Source: Sinorhizobium chiapasense
GTDB lineage: Bacteria; Pseudomonadota; Alphaproteobacteria; Rhizobiales; Rhizobiaceae
Length of the DNA: 64,000 nucleotides
Assembly: GCF_036488675.1 (NCBI RefSeq)
Contig: NZ_CP133148.1
Coordinates: 2,991,001 to 3,055,000, forward strand
Direction: 5' to 3'
In this document: positions 35,352 through 43,743 of the stretch, one piece after another
Layout: each line of letters starts with the position of its first letter
Numbering within the stretch: the stretch's first letter is position 1
Translations under genes and position numbers: made by a program
The notes under the pieces: generated by a model
Told to the model about the DNA's origin: nothing
The model's input: only the letters and a program-made list of their open reading frames with translations
Database searches by the model: none

Positions 35352-36374
35352 ATGAAGAAGATCGGCTTTCTCTCGTTCGGGCACTGGGCGCCCTCGCCGC
35401 ACTCGCAGACGCGATCGGCGTCTGACGCGCTGCTGCAGTCCATCGACCTCGCCGTCGCGGCGGAGGAACTCGGCGCGGACGGGGCGTATTTTCGCGTGCA
35501 TCACTTCGCCCGCCAACTGGGCTCGCCATTCCCGCTGCTTTCGGCCATTGGCGCAAAGACCAGCCGTATCGAGATCGGCACCGCGGTCATCGACATGCGC
35601 TACGAGAACCCGATGTACATGGCCGAGGATGCGGGTGCGGCCGACATCATCGCCGGCGGGCGCCTGCAGCTCGGCGTCAGCCGCGGCTCGCCCGAGCAGG
35701 TGATCGACGGGTGGCGTTACTTCGGCTACCAGCCGCCCGAGGACGGTACCGACGCCGACATGGCGCGGCGCCATGCGGAGGTCCTGCTCGATGTGCTGCG
35801 TGGCGAAGGCTTTGCTCAGCCCAACCCGCGGCCGATGTTTCCCAATCCCCCCGGCCTGCTGCGCATCGAGCCGCACTCGGAGGGTCTGCGCGAACGGATC
35901 TGGTGGGGCGCCAGCTCGAATGCGACCGCCGTTTGGGCAGCCAAGCTGGGCATGAATTTGCAGAGTTCCACACTGAAGGATGACGAGACCGGCCTTCCCT
36001 TCCATGTGCAGCAGGCCGACCAGATCCGCGCGTTTCGCGAGGCATGGAAGGCGGCAGGCCATGAGCGCGAGCCGCGCGTGTCGGTCAGCCGCAGCGTCTT
36101 CGCACTGGTGGATGACCGCGACCGCGCCTACTTCGGACGAGGTGGCCGGGATGAGGACAAGATCGGTTTCATTGACGAGAAGACCCGGGCGATTTTCGGT
36201 CGGAGCTACGCCGCCGAGCCGGACGTCCTCGTTGAGCAGTTGGCAGAGGACGAGGCGATCGCCGAGGCCGACACGCTGCTCCTGACGGTCCCCAACCAGC
36301 TTGGCGTCGACTATAACGCGCATGTCATCGAGGCGATCCTGACGCACGTTGCCCCAGCTCTTGGCTGGCGCTGA
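35352..36374 (+). CDS. LLM-class flavin-dependent oxidoreductase (luciferase-like)
   Basis: A 340-residue protein of the bacterial luciferase/F420-FMN-dependent monooxygenase superfamily. It begins KKIGFLSFGHWAPSPHS and shows the family features of a TIM-barrel: RIEIGTAVIDMRYENP, GAADIIAGGRLQLGVSRG, and the C-terminal LVEQLAEDEAIAEADTLLLT. It would use reduced FMN (or F420) and oxygen or a simple hydride transfer. The gene stands alone between a RIME element and the convergent kinase operon. Substrate not deducible. Confidence 0.88.
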   Translation: MKKIGFLSFGHWAPSPHSQTRSASDALLQSIDLAVAAEELGADGAYFRVHHFARQLGSPFPLLSAIGAKTSRIEIGTAVIDMRYENPMYMAEDAGAADIIAGGRLQLGVSRGSPEQVIDGWRYFGYQPPEDGTDADMARRHAEVLLDVLRGEGFAQPNPRPMFPNPPGLLRIEPHSEGLRERIWWGASSNATAVWAAKLGMNLQSSTLKDDETGLPFHVQQADQIRAFREAWKAAGHEREPRVSVSRSVFALVDDRDRAYFGRGGRDEDKIGFIDEKTRAIFGRSYAAEPDVLVEQLAEDEAIAEADTLLLTVPNQLGVDYNAHVIEAILTHVAPALGWR

Positions 36375-36427
36375 CGCCCGTACCGCGGGAGCCGCTTCGC
36401 CCGACCCGCAGCGGGTTCGAGACAAGC

Positions 36428-38059
36428 CTACCGGATCTCGCGCGCCAGCGACTGAAGCTTCTTGAAGGCGTCGTATCTCAGCGCATGAAGCGCTGCGATT
36501 TCGCCACCGGCAGGTGCGTAAGTGCGATCCGTGCCGGAAAGCCTTGCCATCGCCGAGCGAACGTCCGGGAATTGGTCCGCCGCGACGCTTCCGAGGATGG
36601 CCGCACCGAGAAGCACAGGCTCCTCGGAGCGCGTCGCCAGAACGGGCTTTCCGGTCGCGTCCGCCAGGAGCTGTCGGACGAGATCAAGCTGGCCGGCGCC
36701 TCCGCTGATGACGATCTGGTCGATCAGAGCGCCGGACGACGCTTGCGTATCGATGATCTGCCGCAGCCCGTAGCCGATGCCGCATAATCCGGCCACGTAG
36801 AGCGACACGAGATTGTCGAGATCCCTCTCCATGCCGAGCCCTGCGACCACCGCGCGGGCATGCGGATCGGCAAAAGGCGCGCGGTTGCCGAGAAATTCCG
36901 GAACGACATGGAGCCCGCCGGCCACCTCGACCGCTCCCGAGAGCGTCTGGGCCTTCTGCGCGGCAAGCTCAGCCAGAAGGACGGGCAGCGAGACACCGCG
37001 ACGCTCTGCCAGCTCCAGTGCCTCGCCAGTCGCTGGGTGGAACGACAGAAGCTGCTCGATCGCAGCGCCTGCCGCGGACTGGCCGCCCTCGTTCAGCCAC
37101 ATCCCCGGCACCATCGCCGAATAGTAAGGTCCCCACACGCCGGGCACGAAAACCGGCTCCGACGTAGACGTCATCGTGCAGGAGGAGGTTCCGAAGACAT
37201 AAGCCAGGTTGCTCTCCGGGGGGCCGTCAACACCGACTGTTCCGATGCCGCCGGCATGGGCGTCGATCATGCCGGCTCCGACCGGCGTGCCGGGTGCGAG
37301 ACCCAGTTCCTCGGCGGCGCGGTCCGTCAGCCCGTTTCCAACCGGCGTACCTGGCTCCACGACATGCTGGCCTATGCGCAAAAAGTCTTCATCCGCGAGC
37401 TGACCAAGGCCGATAGCGCGGAAATAGTCCGGATCCCAGCGCCTCTCGTGCGCGAGATAGGTCCACTTGCACGTCACCGTGCATGTGGAACGGGCAAGGT
37501 CGCCCGTTGCCCGCCAGGTCAGGAAATCCGCAAGGTCGAAGAATTGCCAGGCGGCATCAAAGACATGGGGACGGTTTTCGCTGAGCCAGAGAAGCTTCGG
37601 CGTCTCCATCTCGGGCGATATGCGCCCACCGACATAGCGCAGCACATCGTGCCCCTTGGCGTTGATGCGCTCCGCCTGGTCGACGGCGCGGTGGTCCATC
37701 CAGACGATGATATCGCGCTGAGGGTCCTCCGACGGTCCGACCGGAAGTGACCGCCCGTCGTCGCCAAGGACGACGAGCGAGCAGGTCGCGTCGAAACCGA
37801 TGCTTGCCACTTTTGCGGGATCGACGCCTGCTGCGGAAACCGCCTCGCGAACGGCTGCGCAGACGGCAGACCAGATCTCTGCGCTCGACTGCTCGACGAT
37901 GGAACCGGCCTCGCGAAACAGCGTGATGTCGCGCTTGCCCGACGCCAGCAGCCGACCGGTCAGGTCGAAAAGGCCAGCTCTGGCGCTTCCGGTCCCGACG
38001 TCAACGCCGATGAGATATCGTTCGCCGCCCGCAGGGCGTGCGGAAGAAGTGTTGGTCAT
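36428..38059 (-). CDS. FGGY-family carbohydrate kinase (ribulokinase/D-ribulose kinase-like)
   Basis: A 543-residue sugar kinase. The N-terminal phosphate-binding motif is GVDVGTGSARAGLFD (residues 18-32) and the C-terminal actin-type ATPase motif is VISGGAGQLDLVRQLLAD. The length and style (FDATCSLVVLGDDG, MDHRAVDQAERINA) match the D-ribulokinase/ribitol-kinase branch of FGGY proteins. It would phosphorylate a ketopentose or polyol in the cytosol. It is the last gene of an operon with an SDR and a ribose-type ABC importer, so pentitol uptake, oxidation and phosphorylation is a sensible pathway; the particular sugar is inferred. Confidence 0.9.
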   Translation of the reverse strand: MTNTSSARPAGGERYLIGVDVGTGSARAGLFDLTGRLLASGKRDITLFREAGSIVEQSSAEIWSAVCAAVREAVSAAGVDPAKVASIGFDATCSLVVLGDDGRSLPVGPSEDPQRDIIVWMDHRAVDQAERINAKGHDVLRYVGGRISPEMETPKLLWLSENRPHVFDAAWQFFDLADFLTWRATGDLARSTCTVTCKWTYLAHERRWDPDYFRAIGLGQLADEDFLRIGQHVVEPGTPVGNGLTDRAAEELGLAPGTPVGAGMIDAHAGGIGTVGVDGPPESNLAYVFGTSSCTMTSTSEPVFVPGVWGPYYSAMVPGMWLNEGGQSAAGAAIEQLLSFHPATGEALELAERRGVSLPVLLAELAAQKAQTLSGAVEVAGGLHVVPEFLGNRAPFADPHARAVVAGLGMERDLDNLVSLYVAGLCGIGYGLRQIIDTQASSGALIDQIVISGGAGQLDLVRQLLADATGKPVLATRSEEPVLLGAAILGSVAADQFPDVRSAMARLSGTDRTYAPAGGEIAALHALRYDAFKKLQSLAREIR

Positions 38060-38124
38060 GGTCTACCGCCTGCAATCAGGAACGTGGATCGGCGGAGGCC
38101 TGAGCCTCGCGCCGTCGGAGGTAA

Positions 38125-38853
38125 TCAGAGATCGACGCTGTTGGGCAGGATCACCAGATCGCGGATCGTGACGTTGCGCGGACGCGTCAGCATGAAAAGC
38201 ACCGCATCCGCCACTTCCTTCGGCTGCATGAGGCTGCCGTTGGCGAGTGCCTCTTCCATCTTCGCCTTGGGCCAGTCGTCGAGCAGTGCCGTCACCACGG
38301 GCCCAGGCAACACGGCCCCGACGCGTACGCCATGTGGCGCCACCTGCCGCCGGGTGCTGTGCACGAAGGCCTGCACGGCAAATTTCGATGCCGTGTAGAT
38401 CGGCTCCCAGACGACAGGGACGACGCCCGCAATCGAACTCGTGAAGAGGATGTCGCCCGATTTCTGCTCGATCATGTAGGGCAGCACCGCGTGGACCGAG
38501 CGGAACGCCGCATTGATGTTGAGGTTGAGCATCCGGTCCCATGCGTCCGGATCGCCTTCGGCCACCGGACCGCCGATATAGGCACCGGCATTTGCGTGGA
38601 AGACGTCGAGCTTCCCGGCGATATCGAGGATTCTCGGAAGCATGCCGGAGACTTCGGCAGGCTTCAGAAGATCTACGACCAGCGGCAGAGCGTTCTCCCC
38701 GAGCTCGGCACAGAGCTGTTCCAGCTTGTCCCGCGCGCGATCGACGAGGACGACTTTCGCCCCTTCCGCAAGGAGTGTGCGGGCGCATTCCAGCCCGATG
38801 CCCGATGCCGCGCCTGTGATGGCGGCAACCTTGCCTTTCATGAGGTCAGCCAT
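38125..38853 (-). CDS. Short-chain dehydrogenase/reductase
   Basis: A 242-residue classical SDR with TGAASGIG (residues 14-21), the NAGAY active-site Asn region, a catalytic Ser ([10 protein letters not shown]) and YTASK (Tyr and Lys). It would oxidise a hydroxyl group with NAD(P). Between a sugar ABC transporter and an FGGY kinase it likely converts an imported polyol (for example ribitol or arabitol) to the ketose that the kinase phosphorylates. The ATG at 38853 is chosen because the frame upstream enters the permease gene's other strand reading. Confidence 0.9.
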   Translation of the reverse strand: MADLMKGKVAAITGAASGIGLECARTLLAEGAKVVLVDRARDKLEQLCAELGENALPLVVDLLKPAEVSGMLPRILDIAGKLDVFHANAGAYIGGPVAEGDPDAWDRMLNLNINAAFRSVHAVLPYMIEQKSGDILFTSSIAGVVPVVWEPIYTASKFAVQAFVHSTRRQVAPHGVRVGAVLPGPVVTALLDDWPKAKMEEALANGSLMQPKEVADAVLFMLTRPRNVTIRDLVILPNSVDL

Positions 38854-38882
38854 ATTGAGAACTCCATTCCAATAGATTGGGA

Positions 38883-40145
38883 TCACGCGCGTCCGTGGCT
38901 GACACGCGAACGACGGGCCAACGAGTCGACGATGACAGCGATTGCCAGAACGCCGCCGGTGATCATGTAGCGGAGCGACGAGCTTAGATTGAGCAGCGTC
39001 AGACCGTTCGAGATCGCCTGGATGACGATGATGCCAAGCAGAGCCGAATAGGCACTGCCACGCCCGCCGAAGAGGCTGGTGCCGCCGATGACGGCCGCCG
39101 CGATTGCGTTGAGATTGACATCGCCCGTGCCGGCCTGCTGGCTCGAGGAGGCAAGACGTGATGCCGACAGGATGCCACCCAGAGTGGCGAGTGTGGAGCA
39201 GAGAACGAAGGCGCTCATGTAGATCCGGCGGACGTTGATGCCGGACCGGCGCGCGGCCTCCCGGTTGCCGCCGACCGCGAACATCGACCGGCCCCACTTC
39301 GTACGCGTCAACGCGTAATTGAGGATCACGGCAAGAGCGACGAACAGGCCAAACATCCACGGCACGCCGCGGCCGAGATTGAGATAGAAGACTGCCACTT
39401 CAAGCGCGACCGTAAGCACGACCGCCTTGATGATCAGCGCACCGAGTGGCTGTGCGGAGAGGTTCGCCGCCTGCCGCTGGCGCATCGTGCGCATACCCTT
39501 GCCGATCATCACCAGGCCCGGCACTAGCGCCAGCGTGTGGGAGAGCCAGTCGGGCATAATCATTATCTGTCCGAAGCGGACGAGCGAGGAAGCGTATGGC
39601 AGGTTGATCGAACCGGTTGGGCCGAGGATATAGAGCTGCATGCCCAGCAGCGCGAGAAGACCAGCGAGCGTGGCGATGAAGCTCGGCATACCGAGCCGGT
39701 TGTAGAGGGTTGCATAGATTAGTCCGACTGCGGCGCCGACCAGAAGCGCCGCGAATATTGCTGCGGCGATCGGCCAGCCGGAATTCACCCACAACACCCC
39801 GATCATCGCCGAGGCCAGGCCGCTCATGGAGCCCACCGAAAGATCGATTTCGCCTAGCACAAGCACGCAAATGATCCCCAGCGAGATCACGCCCACAGTG
39901 GCGCAATCGAAGAGCAGGTTCACCAGGTTGTTGGGAGCAAGAAAGACCGGATTGAGTGCTGAAAAGATGATCGATATGACAATGAGGCCTACCGCGACCG
40001 GCAGCATGCCGAGGTCGCCCGACCGGACGCGATCAATGAAGCCCCATACCATGTCGAGGATTCCCTCGTCGTGGCGCACACGTTCATCGCTGCGGTCAAG
40101 CCTCTGCTGGGTCTGGACAGCGGTGTTCGAAGGATTCTGGCTCAT
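38883..40145 (-). CDS. Ribose/xylose-type sugar ABC transporter permease
   Basis: A 420-residue membrane permease of the RbsC/XylH family with about ten hydrophobic helices. Family marks are [40 protein letters not shown] and [20 protein letters not shown]. The cytoplasmic N-terminal region is longer than RbsC, more like XylH. It overlaps the ATPase gene by four bases and precedes the SDR gene by 29 bp. Sugar unknown; the kinase and SDR suggest a pentitol or pentose. Confidence 0.9.
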   Translation of the reverse strand: MSQNPSNTAVQTQQRLDRSDERVRHDEGILDMVWGFIDRVRSGDLGMLPVAVGLIVISIIFSALNPVFLAPNNLVNLLFDCATVGVISLGIICVLVLGEIDLSVGSMSGLASAMIGVLWVNSGWPIAAAIFAALLVGAAVGLIYATLYNRLGMPSFIATLAGLLALLGMQLYILGPTGSINLPYASSLVRFGQIMIMPDWLSHTLALVPGLVMIGKGMRTMRQRQAANLSAQPLGALIIKAVVLTVALEVAVFYLNLGRGVPWMFGLFVALAVILNYALTRTKWGRSMFAVGGNREAARRSGINVRRIYMSAFVLCSTLATLGGILSASRLASSSQQAGTGDVNLNAIAAAVIGGTSLFGGRGSAYSALLGIIVIQAISNGLTLLNLSSSLRYMITGGVLAIAVIVDSLARRSRVSHGRA

Positions 40146-40963
40146 GCGGCTCCTCCGCTCTGCTCGTTGGCGAGGCCGGTCTTGCGGTCGAGACGACGAG
40201 AAACGGCGTTCTCCGTGGCACCGGTGATCGCGGTGACGAGGTCATGGTTGGACGCGTCCGGCAGGAAGACGCCGTTGTTCCGGCCAAGCCGTAGTACGAC
40301 GATGCGATCCGCCACGGCGCGCACGTCTTCCATGTTGTGGCTGATGATGATTACGCCGAGCCCGCGGTCGCGGACGCGTTCGATCAGGTTGAGGACTTCG
40401 GCGGTCTGGGCGACGCCGAGCGCCGCCGTCGGCTCATCGAGCATGATGAGCTTGGGATCCAGAAGCAGCGAGCGCGCGATCGCCACGGTCTGGCGCTGGC
40501 CGCCGGAGAGCGACGCGATCGGCTGGCGCACGGACGGGATGCGCGCGGCCAGCTCCCGCAGAAGCGTCCAGGCGCGCACTTCCATCGCGACTTCGTCGAG
40601 TTGCCAGGGGGCCAGCTCGTGGCCGAGGAACAGGTTCGCCACGACATCGAGATTTTCGCACAGCGCCAGGTCCTGGAAGACCGTCGCAATCCCGAGGCCA
40701 AGCGCCTTTGCGGGATTGTCGAGCGTCACGCCTTCCCCGCAGAACTCGATCGAGCCCGCGGATGGTTGATGCACGCCGGCGAGGATTTTGACGAGCGTCG
40801 ACTTGCCGGCGCCGTTGTCTCCGACCAACGCGACGACTTCGCCCGCGTTGACGTCGAGCTCGATGTCGGTGAGCGCGGATACGGCGCCAAAATTCTTGGA
40901 TATGCCGCGAAGACGCAGCACAGGCTCACCTTTCGCGAGAGCATTCTGGATATCGCGTGTCAT
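40142..40963 (-). CDS. Sugar ABC transporter ATP-binding protein, single-domain (RbsA/XylG-related)
   Basis: A 273-residue ATPase with Walker A GDNGAGKST (residues 48-56), signature SLSGGQRQTVAIARS, Walker B LIMLDEPTAAL and switch His in IIISHNMEDV. Standard sugar ATPases of this transporter class (RbsA, XylG) carry two such domains in about 500 residues; this one has one domain and thus must dimerise, as in some FrcA-type fructose importers. It overlaps the permease gene. There is no sign that it is truncated by frameshift. Confidence 0.88.
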   Translation of the reverse strand: MTRDIQNALAKGEPVLRLRGISKNFGAVSALTDIELDVNAGEVVALVGDNGAGKSTLVKILAGVHQPSAGSIEFCGEGVTLDNPAKALGLGIATVFQDLALCENLDVVANLFLGHELAPWQLDEVAMEVRAWTLLRELAARIPSVRQPIASLSGGQRQTVAIARSLLLDPKLIMLDEPTAALGVAQTAEVLNLIERVRDRGLGVIIISHNMEDVRAVADRIVVLRLGRNNGVFLPDASNHDLVTAITGATENAVSRRLDRKTGLANEQSGGAA

Positions 40964-40983
40964 CGCCTTTCGACCTTTCGACT

Positions 40984-41079
40984 ACGGCGCCGCGCATCAG
41001 GCGCGGAAAAACGCTGTAGCGCTTTGAATTGCTGCATGTTTCTACCCTTAAATCGGATGCGATTTAGGGAAACAGGCAG
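40984..41079 (+). repeat. RIME-type intergenic mosaic element, copy 6
   Basis: A complete copy (acggcgccgcgcatcaggcgc, cgctgtagcgctttgaattgctgcatg, then cccttaaatcg...cgatttaggg and aacaggcag). It lies between the binding-protein and ATPase genes of the sugar operon. Confidence 0.85.
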
Positions 41080-41199
41080 TGGAGCGGGATCAAGGAAACG
41101 TACGAGCGATTCCGCCAGGCATCCCGTTCCAAGTTGTTAGAATCCATCACGGCCATGATTATGGGTCGACCAAAAATCATCGCGATCTCGGAGACGTGC

Positions 41200-41220
41200 T
41201 CGGCCGCATCCTGCGGCCGA
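41200..41220 (-). terminator. Hairpin after sugar-binding protein gene
   Basis: TCGGCCGC / GCGGCCGA (8-bp arms, 5-nt loop) begins about 20 bases past the stop. There is no U-run on the minus strand. Probably an intra-operon hairpin rather than an operon end. Confidence 0.5.
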
Positions 41221-41240
41221 ACACAACAACAGTCAGAGTC

Positions 41241-42287
41241 TCAGTTCATGATGCCGAGTTTGCGGCAGCCCTCAACATATTCGCCGGTGCAGATCTCTTC
41301 CGGCGTGTTGATCTTCTTGTCGAAGATCTCGGCCTTGATGTTTTCGGCCGTGACGACCGCAGGAATGAAGAGCTGCGAAGGCGTTTCGTACAGCTTGTGG
41401 GGCGCTTCCGGCGTTTCGCCCTTGATCAGCTTCACGGCGACATTGGCGGCAGCCGCCGCCACGATCTCGGAAGGCTTGGAGATCGTATTGTACTGATCAC
41501 CGGAGATGATCAACTGCAGGGCCGCAATCGTCGCATCATTGCCGGTGACGGGCGGCACAGGCTTGACGCCTGCCGCCTTGAGCGCCGCGATGGCGCCGCC
41601 GCCGGTTCCATCGTTAGCCGCGACAATCCCCGTAATCTGATCGCCGAAACGGGTGATCTGGCCCGCGGCCCATTCCTGCGCCTTCGGCGGCGCCCAGTCC
41701 GGCGTGTCGAATTCGGCGAGCGTCTTGTAGCCGGATGCATCGAGGGCGGAGTCGATGCCGTCGCGAATGAGGCCGGCCGCCGCATCGGTCGGCGAACCGT
41801 TGATTTGCAGCACGCCGGAACCATCGGGAACCCCGGCCGCCTTCAAATGCTCGACCAGCGACTGCGCGATCGCGCGGCCGATGCCTTCATTGTCGAACGA
41901 AACGTAATAGTCCGCCGGCTTGTCCGGGATCGGACGGTCATAGGCGATCACCTTGACGTCCTGGGAATGGGCGATTTCGACGAGCGCGGCGGCTGCGGCG
42001 GAGTCAACCGGATCGAGCACCACGACCTTGGCGCCCTGAGCGATCACGGAGTTGAACTGCTGCTGCTGAAGCGCCACGTCCGCATTGGCGTTCTGATAGA
42101 TGACGGTGCAGCTGGGGCAGAGCTTCTCCATCTCCGCCTTGAAACCTGGATAATCATGCTCTTCGTAGCGGGTCGAGGCCTGGTCCGGCATCAGGAAGGC
42201 AACGGTGGCCGCTTCCTGCGCTACGGCCGAGCTGTTGAGCGACACGGCAAGGCCGGTCGAGGCAAGCAAGTAATAGATCGTCTTCAT
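41241..42287 (-). CDS. Ribose/xylose-type sugar-binding protein
   Basis: A 348-residue periplasmic protein of the type I (LacI-like) sugar-binding fold. A Sec signal (MKTIYYLLASTGLAVSLNSS, cleaved near AVA-Q) leads into EAATVAFLMPDQASTRYEEH. Later DPVDSAAAAALVEIAHSQDV and NDGTGGGAIAALKAAG are typical of ribose/xylose binders. The ATG at 42287 is chosen for the signal peptide. It is the first gene of the sugar operon, followed by a hairpin and RIME before the ATPase. Divergent from a LacI regulator. Confidence 0.9.
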   Translation of the reverse strand: MKTIYYLLASTGLAVSLNSSAVAQEAATVAFLMPDQASTRYEEHDYPGFKAEMEKLCPSCTVIYQNANADVALQQQQFNSVIAQGAKVVVLDPVDSAAAAALVEIAHSQDVKVIAYDRPIPDKPADYYVSFDNEGIGRAIAQSLVEHLKAAGVPDGSGVLQINGSPTDAAAGLIRDGIDSALDASGYKTLAEFDTPDWAPPKAQEWAAGQITRFGDQITGIVAANDGTGGGAIAALKAAGVKPVPPVTGNDATIAALQLIISGDQYNTISKPSEIVAAAAANVAVKLIKGETPEAPHKLYETPSQLFIPAVVTAENIKAEIFDKKINTPEEICTGEYVEGCRKLGIMN

Positions 42288-42597
42288 AAGTTTCCTCCAC
42301 GGTTGATTTTCGCCGGCGTCCTGAAGCTTTTGAAGGGCGACCCCCTCAAGATATCGCGGTGTCGTCTGGCGACAAATTCCGGACGGCATCTACAGTCCAT
42401 CAGGGCGCAGCCGGTCGCTCGCCGCAGCTAACGCTGCAGCGCTTGGTTTTATGATTCCTGTCTGACTCCCTCCCTGCCCAGCTTCTGTTGAAACTGGCGG
42501 CTTCATCGATTGTGCTCGCTTGCTCAATCGATGAAGCAGAATTGCCACTGAACTTCTTTGGTGTCAAGGTGGCGTTCGAAAATGGAGATCAAAATTC
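42288..42597. promoter_or_regulatory. Divergent control region between sugar operon and lacI-type gene
   Basis: A 310-bp region with both promoters. The main feature is a perfect 13-bp inverted repeat with a 12-nt spacer at 42500-42537 (GCTTCATCGATTG / CAATCGATGAAGC). Its outward arms contain ATCGAT, and it lies 60-100 bases before the regulator start. No other clear element was seen. Confidence 0.5.
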
Positions 42598-43617
42598 GTG
42601 AAGCGCAGCATTCCGACGAAAAGGACAACGATCTACGACCTGGCCGAATTGGCCGGCACCTCGGCGAGCGCGGTGAGTGCCGTGCTCAGCGGGAACTGGA
42701 AGAAGCGCCGCATCAGTGTCCAGCTTGCGGAGAAGATCACCCGGCTCGCCGAGGAACAGGGTTATGCGCTGAACATGCAGGCGAGCGTACTGCGGCGAGA
42801 GCGATCGAAAATCATCGGCATGATCGTGCCGAAGTACGACAACCGCTACTTCGGCTCGATCGTCGAACAGTTTGAGGCCATGGCCCGCGAGAGAGGCCTC
42901 TTCCCGATCATCACCTGCACGCGCCGCGATCCCGCACTGGAAATCGAAGCGGCCCGCGCAATGCTCTCGTACCAGGTGGACTGCCTGATCGCGACCGGCG
43001 CGACCGATCCGGATCGCATCGCCGACATCTGTTCCGCTGCCGGCGTCCGCGCCGTAAATCTCGACCTGCCGGGTTCGCGCGTGCCGTCGGTCATCTCGGA
43101 CAATTTCGCCGGCGCGCTCGAACTCACGCGTCGCGTGCTGGCGAACTGCGAGAGGGAGTTCGGTGAAAAGGCGCCGCTGCTTTTCGTCGGCGGGCGCGGC
43201 ACCGACCACAACACAGCGGAGCGTGTGAGAGGATTCCGCGCCGCCCACGCCGAAACGGGGGTGGCGGTCGACGAGACGCTCGTCCTGACATGCGGCTATG
43301 CGCCGGAGAAGGCGGAGAACGCCATGAGGGCGATGGCGGAAAAGGTGGGAACACTGCCGCGCGGCATGTTTGTCAACTCGACCATTTCGCTTGAAGGCGT
43401 CATGCGATGGATCCGTCGCTCCGGCCATTATGCCGATCGGATGCCGCACCTCGGCTGCTTCGACTGGGATCCTTTCGTAGCCATGCTTGGCGACCACATC
43501 GAAATGGTTCGCCAGGACGTTCCGAAAATGCTTGACGCGGTCTTCGAGATCATCGACTCCGGCGCGTCGGACCTGAAAGTGATCCAGATTCCGCCGATCG
43601 TCGAGCAGACGGGGTAA
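42598..43617 (+). CDS. LacI-family transcriptional regulator
   Basis: A 339-residue repressor: N-terminal helix-turn-helix (TTIYDLAELAGTSASAVSAV, residues 10-29) and hinge helix, then a sugar-binding-protein-like domain (SKIIGMIVPKYDNRYFGSIV, GGRGTDHNTAERVRGF). The start codon is GTG with GGAG upstream. It is divergent from the sugar ABC/SDR/kinase operon and presumably represses it, releasing on binding of the imported polyol or sugar. A 13-bp inverted repeat between the two genes is a candidate operator. Confidence 0.9.
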   Translation: MKRSIPTKRTTIYDLAELAGTSASAVSAVLSGNWKKRRISVQLAEKITRLAEEQGYALNMQASVLRRERSKIIGMIVPKYDNRYFGSIVEQFEAMARERGLFPIITCTRRDPALEIEAARAMLSYQVDCLIATGATDPDRIADICSAAGVRAVNLDLPGSRVPSVISDNFAGALELTRRVLANCEREFGEKAPLLFVGGRGTDHNTAERVRGFRAAHAETGVAVDETLVLTCGYAPEKAENAMRAMAEKVGTLPRGMFVNSTISLEGVMRWIRRSGHYADRMPHLGCFDWDPFVAMLGDHIEMVRQDVPKMLDAVFEIIDSGASDLKVIQIPPIVEQTG

Positions 43618-43640
43618 ACACGGGCGGTTGCCGCCGACCC

Positions 43641-43742
43641 GTTAGATCATTTCATTGTTTCTTTGAAACAGCGAAATGATCTAACTATTTGAAATTGCGC
43701 AATTCCGGACGGAAAACCGTTACACACTTTTCCTGGAATTGC
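43641..43742. repeat. Second type of rhizobial palindromic intergenic repeat
   Basis: About 100 bp with a long hairpin GTTAGATCATTTC / GAAATGATCTAAC whose loop holds a second stem TGTTTC / GAAACA, followed by GCAATTCC ... GGAATTGC around gacggaaaaccgttacacac. It differs from the RIME copies above and abuts the stop of the carbamoyltransferase gene, possibly acting as its 3' hairpin. Recognised as a widespread rhizobial repeat by style only. Confidence 0.7.
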
Positions 43743-43743
43743 T

